A program made the translations under genes and the position numbers. From contig SMXR01000033.1 of NCBI GenBank assembly GCA_004356215.1, positions 1-7,182 of the forward strand: 7,182 nucleotides of DNA, written 5' to 3'. This DNA comes from Alphaproteobacteria bacterium. GTDB lineage: Bacteria > Pseudomonadota > Alphaproteobacteria > Sphingomonadales > SMXR01. The notes below the pieces were generated by a model, which saw nothing but the letters and a program-made list of their open reading frames with translations, ran no database searches and was not told the DNA's origin. Below, piece by piece: positions 1 through 4,789 of the stretch (position 1 is the stretch's first letter; every line of letters starts with the position of its first letter).

Positions 1-348
1 CAGGGGTAACAACTTCAATGCCCCTTTCATGCTTTCCGGCGGGTCAGGTTTTTGCAGAAAAGCCAAAGCCTCGCCAATGGCACGCAGACCTTCCGGTTTG
101 GTATTCAGGGCGCGGGCAATACGCTCTACACTACCGAAAAGATTTACCAGAACTGGCATCGTTGATTTTTTACCGGTTTCATCCACCACATTTTCAAACA
201 GAATTGCCGGACCGCGGTCAGCGATAATCCGGGTTTGGATTTCAGTCATTTCTAATTCGGTTGAAACCGGTTCAGAGACACGCACCAAATCACCCGCCGC
301 TTCAAGGGCGTCGATGAAATCTCGCAAAGATGTGAAAGCCTGGGCCAT
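1..348 (-). CDS. ubiD: UbiD-family 4-hydroxy-3-polyprenylbenzoate decarboxylase, N-terminal part (cut by window edge)
   Basis: Reading the minus strand from the ATG at 348-346 gives 116 codons without a stop to the left edge. The product starts MAQAFTSLRDFIDALEAAGD and continues with LVRVSEPVSTELEMTEIQTR and GPAILFENV, the typical opening of UbiD decarboxylases. The family is usually about 490-500 residues, so only the first quarter is here; the prenyl-FMN-binding core and catalytic residues lie outside. By family, the enzyme uses prenylated FMN to decarboxylate the polyprenyl-hydroxybenzoate made by UbiA in ubiquinone synthesis. The start codon lies 2 nt after the ubiA stop, so the two are almost certainly co-transcribed and probably translationally coupled; the SD would lie within the end of ubiA. 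Menaquinone-type UbiD relatives cannot be excluded from the N-terminus alone, but the ubiA neighbour favours ubiquinone. Confidence 0.9.
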   Translation of the reverse strand, partial: MAQAFTSLRDFIDALEAAGDLVRVSEPVSTELEMTEIQTRIIADRGPAILFENVVDETGKKSTMPVLVNLFGSVERIARALNTKPEGLRAIGEALAFLQKPDPPESMKGALKLLPL

Positions 349-350
349 GG

Positions 351-1274
351 CTAAAATACAATTATTTTGCTGGCGACAATGCTTAGGAAAACAATAACGC
401 CAACATACATATTGGACTGGAAGGTTTTTAGGCAATTGTCGCCATCATCGATATTCAGCGTGGAAATCTGGTTTTTAAAGTGAAAGAAAACCGCAATCAC
501 CCCTAAATAATAGACCCGGTTCAGGTCATTTTCTATACCCGCTAAAATAAAAAAACCTAAGGATAACCCGTAAAACAAAAATAACCACGCCTTGGTATTT
601 TCACCAAATTTCAATGCTGTGGATTTGACGCCAACAAGAATATCATCATTTTTGTCCATATGGGCGTAGATCGTATCATAGCCGAGAGTCCAGAAAATGC
701 CGGCGAGGTAAAGATAAAGCGCGTCCAGGCTCAGGCCGCCGGCAACAGCGGCCCAGCCCATCAGAACTCCCCAGTTAAATGTCAGCCCCAAAAACAGTTG
801 CGGCCAATACGTCACGCGTTTCATGAAGGGATAAATGCCAACCAATATCAGCGAGAAAAAACCCAATAGAATGGTAAATAAATTAAGCTGCTGCAGAACC
901 AATAGTCCAAGAAGGCTGAGAAGCCCTAAAAACATAATGCCTTCACGCAAAGACAATTGCCCACTGGCCAAGGGTCTTTTTGCCGTCCGTTCAACCTGCT
1001 TGTCAATATCACGATCGACAATATCATTAAAGGCGCACCCGGCGCTGCGCATGGCAAATGCCCCAATCGTAAAAAGAACCAGAAGTAGAAAATCAGGGTA
1101 GTCGCCAAAGGGCGTTGCCAGGGAAATTCCCCAGAAGCACGGCCAAAGCAACAGCCAGGCACCAATAGGCCGGTCCAGGCGGCCAAGTTTCAACAGCGGA
1201 CGCAAGCCTTCGGGCGCCCACCGGTCTACCCAGTTACTGGTCGTGGCATCGGCGATAACCCGGCTATTCGCCAT
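351..1274 (-). CDS. ubiA: 4-hydroxybenzoate polyprenyltransferase UbiA
   Basis: This 307-residue polytopic membrane protein joins a polyprenyl chain to 4-hydroxybenzoate, the step that makes a membrane-bound ubiquinone precursor. Both Asp-rich, Mg-diphosphate-binding motifs of the UbiA family are present: NDIVDRDID at residues 83-91, followed by KRPLASGQLS, and YDTIYAHMDKNDD at 199-211. Hydrophobic stretches between about residues 38 and 305 fit the usual eight or nine helices, and the length is normal. GRLDRPIGAWLLLWPCFWG near residues 31-49 is also typical of the bacterial 4-hydroxybenzoate enzymes. The ATG at 1274 is the only standard start in a suitable place. AAAAGGA abuts it directly, and GAGGGG lies about 11 nt upstream, so SD spacing is unusual. 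The reading frame stays open upstream to a TAA at 1341-1343 but contains no ATG/GTG/TTG that would extend the protein. ubiD follows 2 nt downstream; rsmE is divergent. Confidence 0.96.
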   Translation of the reverse strand: MANSRVIADATTSNWVDRWAPEGLRPLLKLGRLDRPIGAWLLLWPCFWGISLATPFGDYPDFLLLVLFTIGAFAMRSAGCAFNDIVDRDIDKQVERTAKRPLASGQLSLREGIMFLGLLSLLGLLVLQQLNLFTILLGFFSLILVGIYPFMKRVTYWPQLFLGLTFNWGVLMGWAAVAGGLSLDALYLYLAGIFWTLGYDTIYAHMDKNDDILVGVKSTALKFGENTKAWLFLFYGLSLGFFILAGIENDLNRVYYLGVIAVFFHFKNQISTLNIDDGDNCLKTFQSNMYVGVIVFLSIVASKIIVF

Positions 1275-1328
1275 TCCTTTTGGAACCCCTCTTTTTAGTT
1301 CAGCCAGCTGTTTTTCTAAATCTGCTGT

Positions 1329-1357
1329 TTGAATATGACTTTAAACTTAAGTAACAT
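1329..1357 (+). promoter_or_regulatory. candidate sigma70-like promoter of rsmE-gshA
   Basis: TTGAAT (1329-1334) and TAACAT (1352-1357) are separated by exactly 17 nt, each matching the sigma70 consensus at four of six positions. Transcription would start near 1364, downstream of the ATG at 1360, which supports a later rsmE start. The site lies in the divergent ubiA-rsmE spacer. This is a pattern match only. Confidence 0.4.
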
Positions 1358-1407
1358 GGATGTCATCCGGGGGTTTTACCTTTTTCTTGAATAATATGGA
1401 CCACTTT

Positions 1408-2148
1408 ATGAACCACCCAGTTGCCAAAATTCGTATTTTTGTTGCCAACCCTTTAGAGGTGGGGGGCACGGTCACCTTGACTGGGCTCAAAGCCCATTAT
1501 GTTGCTACTGTCATGTGCCAGAAGATTGGCGCGCACCTTTTGCTTTTTAACGGTGTTGACGGGGAATGGCTTTGCCGCATTGAAACCGCGAACAAAAAAG
1601 AAGTGCTTTTGGCTGTAAGGAAAAATACCCGGACACAGGCGCCAGAACCAGATTTGTGGTTGGTCTTTGCGCCTATCAAAAAAGGCCGGATAGATTATTT
1701 GGCCGAAAAAGCCACCGAACTGGGGGTGTCCAGGTTGATCCCTGTCAAAACCGAAAGAACCGTTGTCTCGCGTGTCAAAACCAGTCGCCTTCTGGCCAAT
1801 GCCCAAGTAGCGGCAGAACAATGCGAACGGCTAACCGTCCCAACAGTTTCTGAAATGGAAAGTCTGGAAAGCCTGCTGGCCAACTGGCCTGTGGGCCGCA
1901 ATCTTCTTTTTTGCGACGAACAAAAGGAAGACCCGTCTATTCTGGAAGCGTTAAAAGCCCAAAATCCCGAAACTCCCTGGGGCATTTTAATTGGTCCTGA
2001 GGGCGGCTTTAGTGAACATGAACGCAACCTAATCCGCTCTTTTCGCTATTGCATTCCAACTTCAATAGGGCCACGTGTGTTAAGGGCTGATACCGCTGCC
2101 TTTGCCGCCATTAGCCTTTGGCAAGCGGCGATTGGTGATTGGGTTTAG
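1408..2148 (+). CDS. rsmE: 16S rRNA (uracil1498-N3)-methyltransferase RsmE
   Basis: RsmE is a SPOUT-class methyltransferase that uses S-adenosylmethionine to methylate N3 of U1498 in 16S rRNA. From the chosen start the product has 246 residues, normal for the family. An N-terminal PUA-like domain (KIRIFVANPL, then GLKAHYVATVM) precedes the SPOUT domain. Diagnostic blocks are KKGRIDYLAEKATELGV (residues about 91-107), AAEQCERLTVP (135-145), the knot motif IGPEGGFSEHE (195-205) and GPRVLRADTA (221-230), which form the cofactor pocket. The frame is open back to an ATG at 1360, with further ATGs at 1396 and 1408. I prefer 1408 because RsmE proteins normally begin just before the KIRIFV-type strand, a weak GGA sits 6 nt upstream, and the candidate promoter would exclude 1360. 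The stop overlaps the gshA ribosome-binding site, so the two genes form an operon. Confidence 0.93.
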   Translation: MNHPVAKIRIFVANPLEVGGTVTLTGLKAHYVATVMCQKIGAHLLLFNGVDGEWLCRIETANKKEVLLAVRKNTRTQAPEPDLWLVFAPIKKGRIDYLAEKATELGVSRLIPVKTERTVVSRVKTSRLLANAQVAAEQCERLTVPTVSEMESLESLLANWPVGRNLLFCDEQKEDPSILEALKAQNPETPWGILIGPEGGFSEHERNLIRSFRYCIPTSIGPRVLRADTAAFAAISLWQAAIGDWV

Positions 2149-2151
2149 GGG
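2147..2151 (+). promoter_or_regulatory. ribosome-binding site deciding the gshA start
   Basis: AGGGG lies 5 nt before the GTG at 2157 and overlaps the last two bases of the rsmE stop codon. It favours GTG 2157 over TTG 2139 and GTG 2151, and suggests translational coupling of the two genes. Confidence 0.55.
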
Positions 2152-2156
2152 TGAAT

Positions 2157-3503
2157 GTGGAAAAAAATCCTTATATAGAAAAAAAAGAACAAATGATTGA
2201 GACGCTGGCCTCGGGAGTCAAATCAAGGGAGGAATGGCGGATTGGTACCGAGCATGAAAAATTTTGTTTTGACCTGGAAACCAAAACCCCACTGCCCTAC
2301 GCCGGCAAAAAAAGCATAGTCGCGGTCCTGAACGGGTTTCAAAAATTTGGCTGGAACGGGGTCTTTGAAAACGAAAACATCATCGCTTTGGAAAAAGATG
2401 GTGCTTCGGTCTCATTAGAGCCCGCCGGCCAGCTTGAGCTTTCCGGTGCCCCTGTGAAAACCATCCACGAAACCTGTGATGAGGTGACTTCACACCTTTA
2501 TCAGGCCAAGGAAATTGGCGAAAATCTAGGTGTTGGATTTTTAGGCCTTGGGTTTCACCCAACCCTTCGCCGCGAAGATGCCCCGATCATGCCCAAGGGG
2601 CGGTATGGCATCATGCTCGACTATATGCCCAAAGTCGGCACCCTTGGCCTTGATATGATGCTGAGAACAACCACGGTTCAGGTCAACCTGGATTTTTCCA
2701 GTGAGTCTGACATGGTGAAAAAATTCCGGGTCGCGCTGGCATTGCAGCCGCTGGCGACAGCGCTTTTTGCCAACTCACCTTTTTCGGAAGGAAAGCCGAA
2801 CGGGTATAAATCCTATCGCAGCCACATCTGGCAGCACACCGACCCCGACCGTTCAGGCATGTTGCCTTTTGTTTTCGAGGATGGTTTCGGATTTGAACGG
2901 TATGTCGATTATGCCTTGAGCGTTCCCATGTATTTTGTTTTTCGCGACGGTTACATCAACGCAGCCGGCCAATCATTTAATGATTTTCTAGATGGCAAAC
3001 TTCCGGCCTATCCCGGACACCGGCCAAGACTTTCTGATTGGACCGATCACCTGACGACAATTTTCCCGGAAGTTCGCTTGAAAAATTATCTGGAAATGCG
3101 TGGCGCCGATGGCGGCGCATGGTCACGGTTGTGTGCTTTGCCTGCCCTATGGGCCGGACTATTGTACGACCAGACATCCCTGGATGCAGCCTGGGATCTG
3201 GTGAAAAACTGGTCTACCGTTGAGATGCAGGAAATGCGAAACCAAGTCCCGGAGCTGGCCTTTGAAACCCCTTGGGGGGATAGGACTTTTCTGGAATTAG
3301 CCAGGGAAGTCTTGGCGATTTCCGATCAGGGTTTGAAAAATAGAAACTGTCTTTCCCAAGGCGGTGAAACCGAGCAGGGCTTTTTGCAAATCCTCAAATC
3401 AGGGGTCGAAAAAGGCCAGAGCCCGGCGGATGAAATTTTAGAAGCTTATAATGGCCGATGGAATCAAAATATTACGAAAATCTTTGATGAGTTAAGTTAT
3501 TAG
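2157..3503 (+). CDS. gshA: glutamate-cysteine ligase, plant/alphaproteobacterial type
   Basis: This enzyme makes gamma-glutamylcysteine from glutamate, cysteine and ATP, the first and limiting step of glutathione synthesis, in the cytoplasm. The 448-residue product carries the GCS2-type signature blocks WRIGTEHEKF (residues 27-36), EPAGQLELSGAP, LGFHP, MPKGRYGIM, MLRTTTVQVNLDFSSE, RSHIWQHTDPDRSGMLPF, FRDGY and YLEMRGADGG. These match the ligases shared by plants and alphaproteobacteria rather than the enterobacterial GshA. No ATG exists near the N-terminus: in-frame alternatives are TTG 2139, GTG 2151 and GTG 2157. GTG 2157 has AGGGG at 2147-2151 five nt upstream, the best spacing, and avoids overlap with rsmE, whose stop is 2146-2148. 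Termination-reinitiation coupling with rsmE is likely. No clear hairpin terminator follows the stop; an AT-rich region begins there. Confidence 0.95.
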   Translation: MEKNPYIEKKEQMIETLASGVKSREEWRIGTEHEKFCFDLETKTPLPYAGKKSIVAVLNGFQKFGWNGVFENENIIALEKDGASVSLEPAGQLELSGAPVKTIHETCDEVTSHLYQAKEIGENLGVGFLGLGFHPTLRREDAPIMPKGRYGIMLDYMPKVGTLGLDMMLRTTTVQVNLDFSSESDMVKKFRVALALQPLATALFANSPFSEGKPNGYKSYRSHIWQHTDPDRSGMLPFVFEDGFGFERYVDYALSVPMYFVFRDGYINAAGQSFNDFLDGKLPAYPGHRPRLSDWTDHLTTIFPEVRLKNYLEMRGADGGAWSRLCALPALWAGLLYDQTSLDAAWDLVKNWSTVEMQEMRNQVPELAFETPWGDRTFLELAREVLAISDQGLKNRNCLSQGGETEQGFLQILKSGVEKGQSPADEILEAYNGRWNQNITKIFDELSY

Positions 3504-3622
3504 TTTATCCACAATTCAATATTTTTTTACCTTAAGATATTTCCAATTATTTACGATTAGAGTAATAAAATAACAAAAATAGTAAACTATCAGCAATATT
3601 TATTTAAAAACCATTTGCTTGT

Positions 3623-3652
3623 TTGACCTGATCCGGACAAATTTAGTACATT
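3623..3652 (+). promoter_or_regulatory. candidate sigma70-like promoter of cassette copy 1
   Basis: TTGACC (3623-3628) and TACATT (3647-3652) are separated by 18 nt, matching consensus at five and four of six positions. Transcription would start near 3659, giving a leader of about 124 nt that contains the whole inverted-repeat structure at 3675-3744. This is a pattern match only. Confidence 0.4.
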
Positions 3653-3674
3653 TGGTAGGTTCAGCGAATCGTGG

Positions 3675-3744
3675 ATTAGAGGCAGATGTTGTGCTCACGA
3701 AAGCTGGCGACACAATATCTATGAAAAATGTCTGCCTCGTTAAT
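3675..3744 (+). promoter_or_regulatory. structured 5' leader of A1 (possible cis-regulatory RNA)
   Basis: Two nested complementary segments are visible. The outer stem pairs ATTAGAGGC (3675-3683) with GCCTC-gt-TAAT (3734-3744), leaving a 2-nt bulge. The inner stem pairs AGATGTTGTG (3684-3693) with CACAATATCT (3711-3720), ten pairs including one G-U. The loop is 17 nt (3694-3710) and includes CACGAAAGCTGGCGA. A 13-nt bulge (3721-3733) lies between the inner and outer 3' arms. AGA at 3684-3686 can instead pair with TCT at 3731-3733, extending the outer stem at the cost of the inner one, so two mutually exclusive folds exist. It matches no riboswitch class I can recall. Copy 2 lacks this element. 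Confidence 0.45.
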
Positions 3745-3764
3745 AGATACTGTAAACAACAACC

Positions 3765-3781
3765 TTACCTTAGGGGGGTAA
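3765..3781 (+). promoter_or_regulatory. SD-containing mini-hairpin before A1
   Basis: TTACC (3765-3769) can pair with GGTAA (3777-3781), leaving a 7-nt loop. The G-rich Shine-Dalgarno AGGGGGG (3772-3778) lies in the loop and 3' arm, 4 nt before the ATG. The same stem exists before A2 (4340-4355) with a 6-nt loop, so the indel falls in the loop and the pairing is kept. It could tune translation initiation. Confidence 0.45.
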
Positions 3782-3782
3782 T

Positions 3783-3944
3783 ATGGTAGACGATCTCATT
3801 AAAGGCGCTTTGCTAGGTGTCTTCGGATATTTCTGGTACTGGCTGGCAACCGCTGCACCTTACATTGGAAACGGTGAAATGAATGTTGGTTCTGGCTATA
3901 TGTTCTTCACAATCGTGGCAGCAGCGCTGCTCGCTGGCAAATAG
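3783..3944 (+). CDS. small two-helix membrane protein A1 (unknown family)
   Basis: The 53-residue product is not one I recognise. It has a short acidic start (MVDDLIK), a first hydrophobic segment at about residues 8-27 with a GALLG (GxxxG) motif and an aromatic cluster YFWYW at 16-20, a Gly-rich turn GNGEMNVGSG (29-38), and a second hydrophobic segment at about 39-51 (YMFFTIVAAALL) ending in GK. There is no signal-peptidase site and no cysteine. Weak charge cues suggest both ends are cytoplasmic with the turn outside. The ATG is preceded by AGGGGGG. Evidence that it is real: a second copy at 4357-4518 is 44/53 identical with substitutions concentrated in the turn, and B1 follows after a 13-nt spacer with its own SD. 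Possible roles include a membrane-complex subunit or a membrane-active peptide; the sequence does not decide. Confidence 0.82.
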   Translation: MVDDLIKGALLGVFGYFWYWLATAAPYIGNGEMNVGSGYMFFTIVAAALLAGK

Positions 3945-3957
3945 GGGAGATACAGAA

Positions 3958-4158
3958 ATGTTTGATGGAATTTTAAATAACGCCAAAGGCTCACTTAACA
4001 TGGTGGTCATGTTCTTTGTGGCTGGTCTTGTTGCCAGTCTTATCTTTAACTTCGTCGATACCGGCGGGTTCGATATTGAAGGTACGATAAGATTTGCTGT
4101 TAAAGCCGCTGTAGCGGGTTTTGCAACTGCCTTGGTTATGGGAGCCGCCAAAGGCTAA
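3958..4158 (+). CDS. small two-helix membrane protein B1 (unknown family)
   Basis: The 66-residue product is not one I recognise. A short amphipathic start (MFDGILNNAKGSLN) leads into a hydrophobic segment at about residues 14-33, then an acidic Gly-rich turn (VDTGGFDIEG, 33-42), then a second hydrophobic segment at about 46-64 with small residues spaced at four (G54, A58, G62), suited to tight helix packing or oligomerisation. It ends AAKG and has no cysteine and no cleavable signal. Charge cues suggest both ends are inside. The SD AGGGGAGA (3943-3950) overlaps the A1 stop codon, so A1 and B1 are probably co-translated in fixed ratio. A strong terminator follows at 4191-4227. The paralogue at 4533-4736 shares nearly identical ends (23/25 at the N-terminus, 19/21 at the C-terminus) but a different middle. 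Confidence 0.85.
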   Translation: MFDGILNNAKGSLNMVVMFFVAGLVASLIFNFVDTGGFDIEGTIRFAVKAAVAGFATALVMGAAKG

Positions 4159-4190
4159 TTCGGAATAAATTTCGAAAGCTTTCAAAATTC

Positions 4191-4227
4191 AATTGGGCGC
4201 AGAAGGGTTTTCTGTGCCCAATTTTTT
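4191..4227 (+). terminator. rho-independent terminator after B1
   Basis: AATTGGGCGCAGAA (4191-4204) pairs with TTCTGTGCCCAATT (4210-4223) over 14 positions with one G-U pair and a 5-nt loop GGGTT. The run of six T at 4222-4227 completes a strong intrinsic terminator. It separates copy 1 from copy 2 transcriptionally. Confidence 0.9.
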
Positions 4228-4246
4228 ATAGTATTTAAGGGTTAAA

Positions 4247-4275
4247 TTGACTCATTAAGCGAATCTCTATACCCT
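4247..4275 (+). promoter_or_regulatory. candidate sigma70-like promoter of cassette copy 2
   Basis: TTGACT (4247-4252) is followed after 17 nt by TACCCT (4270-4275), or after 15 nt by TATACC (4268-4273). A promoter is expected here because a strong terminator lies just upstream. The leader from about 4282 to 4356 contains a run of eight G (4287-4294), and CTCCCT (4322-4327) could pair with the downstream SD AGGGGG. This is a pattern match only. Confidence 0.4.
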
Positions 4276-4339
4276 CCAATTTTCCTGGGGGGGGAGCAAT
4301 CATCGAAACTTGTTTAACACTCTCCCTTTAACAACAATC

Positions 4340-4355
4340 TTACCTAGGGGGGTAA
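4340..4355 (+). promoter_or_regulatory. SD-containing mini-hairpin before A2
   Basis: TTACC (4340-4344) can pair with GGTAA (4351-4355) with a 6-nt loop containing most of the SD AGGGGGG (4346-4352). It is the counterpart of 3765-3781 and keeps the stem despite a 1-nt deletion in the loop. Confidence 0.45.
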
Positions 4356-4356
4356 T

Positions 4357-4518
4357 ATGGTAGACGATCTCATTAAAGGCGCTTTGCTAGGTGTCTTTGG
4401 ATTTTTCTGGTACTGGCTGGCAACCGCCGCACCTTACGTTGGCAACGGCACTGAAACTGTCAGTGGTGCCTACATGTTCTTCACAATCGTGGCAGCAGCG
4501 CTGCTCGCTAGCAAATAG
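4357..4518 (+). CDS. small two-helix membrane protein A2 (paralogue of A1)
   Basis: The 53-residue product has the same length and layout as A1: MVDDLIK start, first helix with GALLG and the aromatic cluster FFWYW at 16-20, turn GNGTETVSGA at 29-38, second helix YMFFTIVAAALL, ending SK. Nine residues differ from A1, six of them within residues 32-38. The first 41 nt of the two genes are identical and later differences in the helix codons are mostly silent or conservative, so the copies are recent or homogenised by recombination. The start is fixed by the conserved SD and leader. B2 follows after 14 nt. Function is unknown; see A1 for possibilities. Confidence 0.82.
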   Translation: MVDDLIKGALLGVFGFFWYWLATAAPYVGNGTETVSGAYMFFTIVAAALLASK

Positions 4519-4532
4519 AGGAGATACTGGAA

Positions 4533-4736
4533 ATGTTTGATAGCATTATAAATAACGCAAAAGGCTCACTTAACATGGTGGTCATGTTCTTTGTGGCTGG
4601 CCTTGTTGGAAGAACTCTTGGAACCTTTATTATAGGGGACGGAGATTTTAATATTGAGGTAATCCTGATGTTTGCTGTAAGCGCTGCCATAGCTGGTTTT
4701 GCTACTGCTTTGGTTATGGGAGCTGCCAAAGGTTAA
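4533..4736 (+). CDS. small two-helix membrane protein B2 (paralogue of B1)
   Basis: The 67-residue product keeps the B1 ends (MFDSIINNAKGSLNMVVMFF at the start and AGFATALVMGAAKG at the end). Residues 26-46 are replaced by a different sequence around GDGDFNIEV, one residue longer than in B1. Two hydrophobic segments (about 14-33 and 44-65) flank the acidic turn; there is no cysteine or signal cleavage site. AGGAG (4519-4523) lies 9 nt upstream, directly after the A2 stop codon. A terminator at 4761-4789 ends the unit, and its T-run overlaps the stop of the convergent tldD. Family and function are unknown. Co-duplication of B with A argues that the two act together. Confidence 0.85.
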   Translation: MFDSIINNAKGSLNMVVMFFVAGLVGRTLGTFIIGDGDFNIEVILMFAVSAAIAGFATALVMGAAKG

Positions 4737-4760
4737 TTCGGAATAATCTTTAGATTTAAG

Positions 4761-4789
4761 CGCGGGGTCTCAAACCCCGCGTTTTTTTT
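4761..4789 (+). terminator. rho-independent terminator after B2, overlapping the tldD stop
   Basis: CGCGGGGT (4761-4768) pairs with ACCCCGCG (4774-4781) around a CTCAA loop, followed by eight T (4782-4789). The stem is a perfect 8 bp and GC-rich. The last two T belong to the tldD stop codon (TAA on the minus strand, 4790-4788). The same hairpin lies just past the tldD end on the minus strand but lacks a good U-run there, so it may only partly terminate tldD transcripts. Confidence 0.88.

Larger units (their letters stand above)
3504..3752. other. AT-rich intergenic region downstream of gshA
   Basis: There is no credible gene here. The first 110 bases are strongly AT-rich. A perfect DnaA-box-like 9-mer, TTATCCACA, sits at 3505-3513, two bases after the gshA stop codon. 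A short perfect inverted repeat, ATAGT-aa-ACTAT, is at 3579-3590. The right part holds a candidate promoter (3623-3652) and a foldable leader (3675-3744) for the small-protein cassette. The base composition differs visibly from the flanking housekeeping genes, consistent with an accessory insertion. Confidence 0.6.
3753..4168 (+). repeat. tandem cassette repeat, copy 1 (leader end, A1, B1)
   Basis: The unit runs from the conserved leader TAAACAACAACCTTACC to TTCGGAATAA just after the B1 stop. It matches 4328-4746 in order, spacing and most of its sequence; upstream and downstream sequences of the two copies are unrelated. The unit is 416 nt against 419 nt for copy 2, with small indels in the leader, the A-B spacer and the B turn region. 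Confidence 0.93.
4328..4746 (+). repeat. tandem cassette repeat, copy 2 (leader end, A2, B2)
   Basis: The unit is the second copy of 3753-4168, in direct orientation. The conserved leader (TTAACAACAATCTTACC), A2, B2 and the post-stop TTCGGAATAA all align. Identity is mosaic: blocks coding the membrane segments and the A-B junction are nearly identical including silent positions, while turn-coding blocks differ strongly. Upstream leader and terminator are unrelated to those of copy 1. Confidence 0.93.

Noticed and set aside
29..397. Plus-strand open frame of 122 codons
   Set aside because: It is antisense to ubiD and the end of ubiA, whose family signatures are clear; the product has no recognisable features.
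1275..1340. N-terminal extension of UbiA or a small coiled-coil ORF upstream on the minus strand
   Set aside because: The frame is open for 22 codons (with LEKQLAELKRG) after a TAA, but has no ATG/GTG/TTG start and UbiA is full length without it.
3675..3744. Known riboswitch (cyclic-di-GMP GEMM type), hammerhead ribozyme or integron attC site
   Set aside because: The CACGAAAG loop superficially resembles parts of GEMM or hammerhead cores, but the conserved GEMM 5' half and the hammerhead CTGATGA are absent, and the ends do not fit attC core sites.
3504..3752. Chromosomal or plasmid origin of replication
   Set aside because: Only one exact DnaA box is visible, with no iterons and no parA/parB, repA, hemE or dnaA nearby.
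4174..4183. GAAAGCTTTC palindrome after B1
   Set aside because: A perfect 10-bp palindrome, but it has no counterpart in copy 2 and the clear terminator lies just downstream, so it is probably incidental.
3813..4729. Minus-strand open frames across both cassette copies
   Set aside because: They are shadows of B1 and B2; their similarity to each other follows from the duplication on the plus strand.
3783..4736. Light-harvesting, cytochrome oxidase accessory subunit, or bacteriocin identity for A and B
   Set aside because: There is no conserved membrane His as in light-harvesting peptides, no match to the small CoxIV-type subunits I know, and no conserved double-glycine leader or cysteines. 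GG at 36-37 in B1 is not kept in B2.
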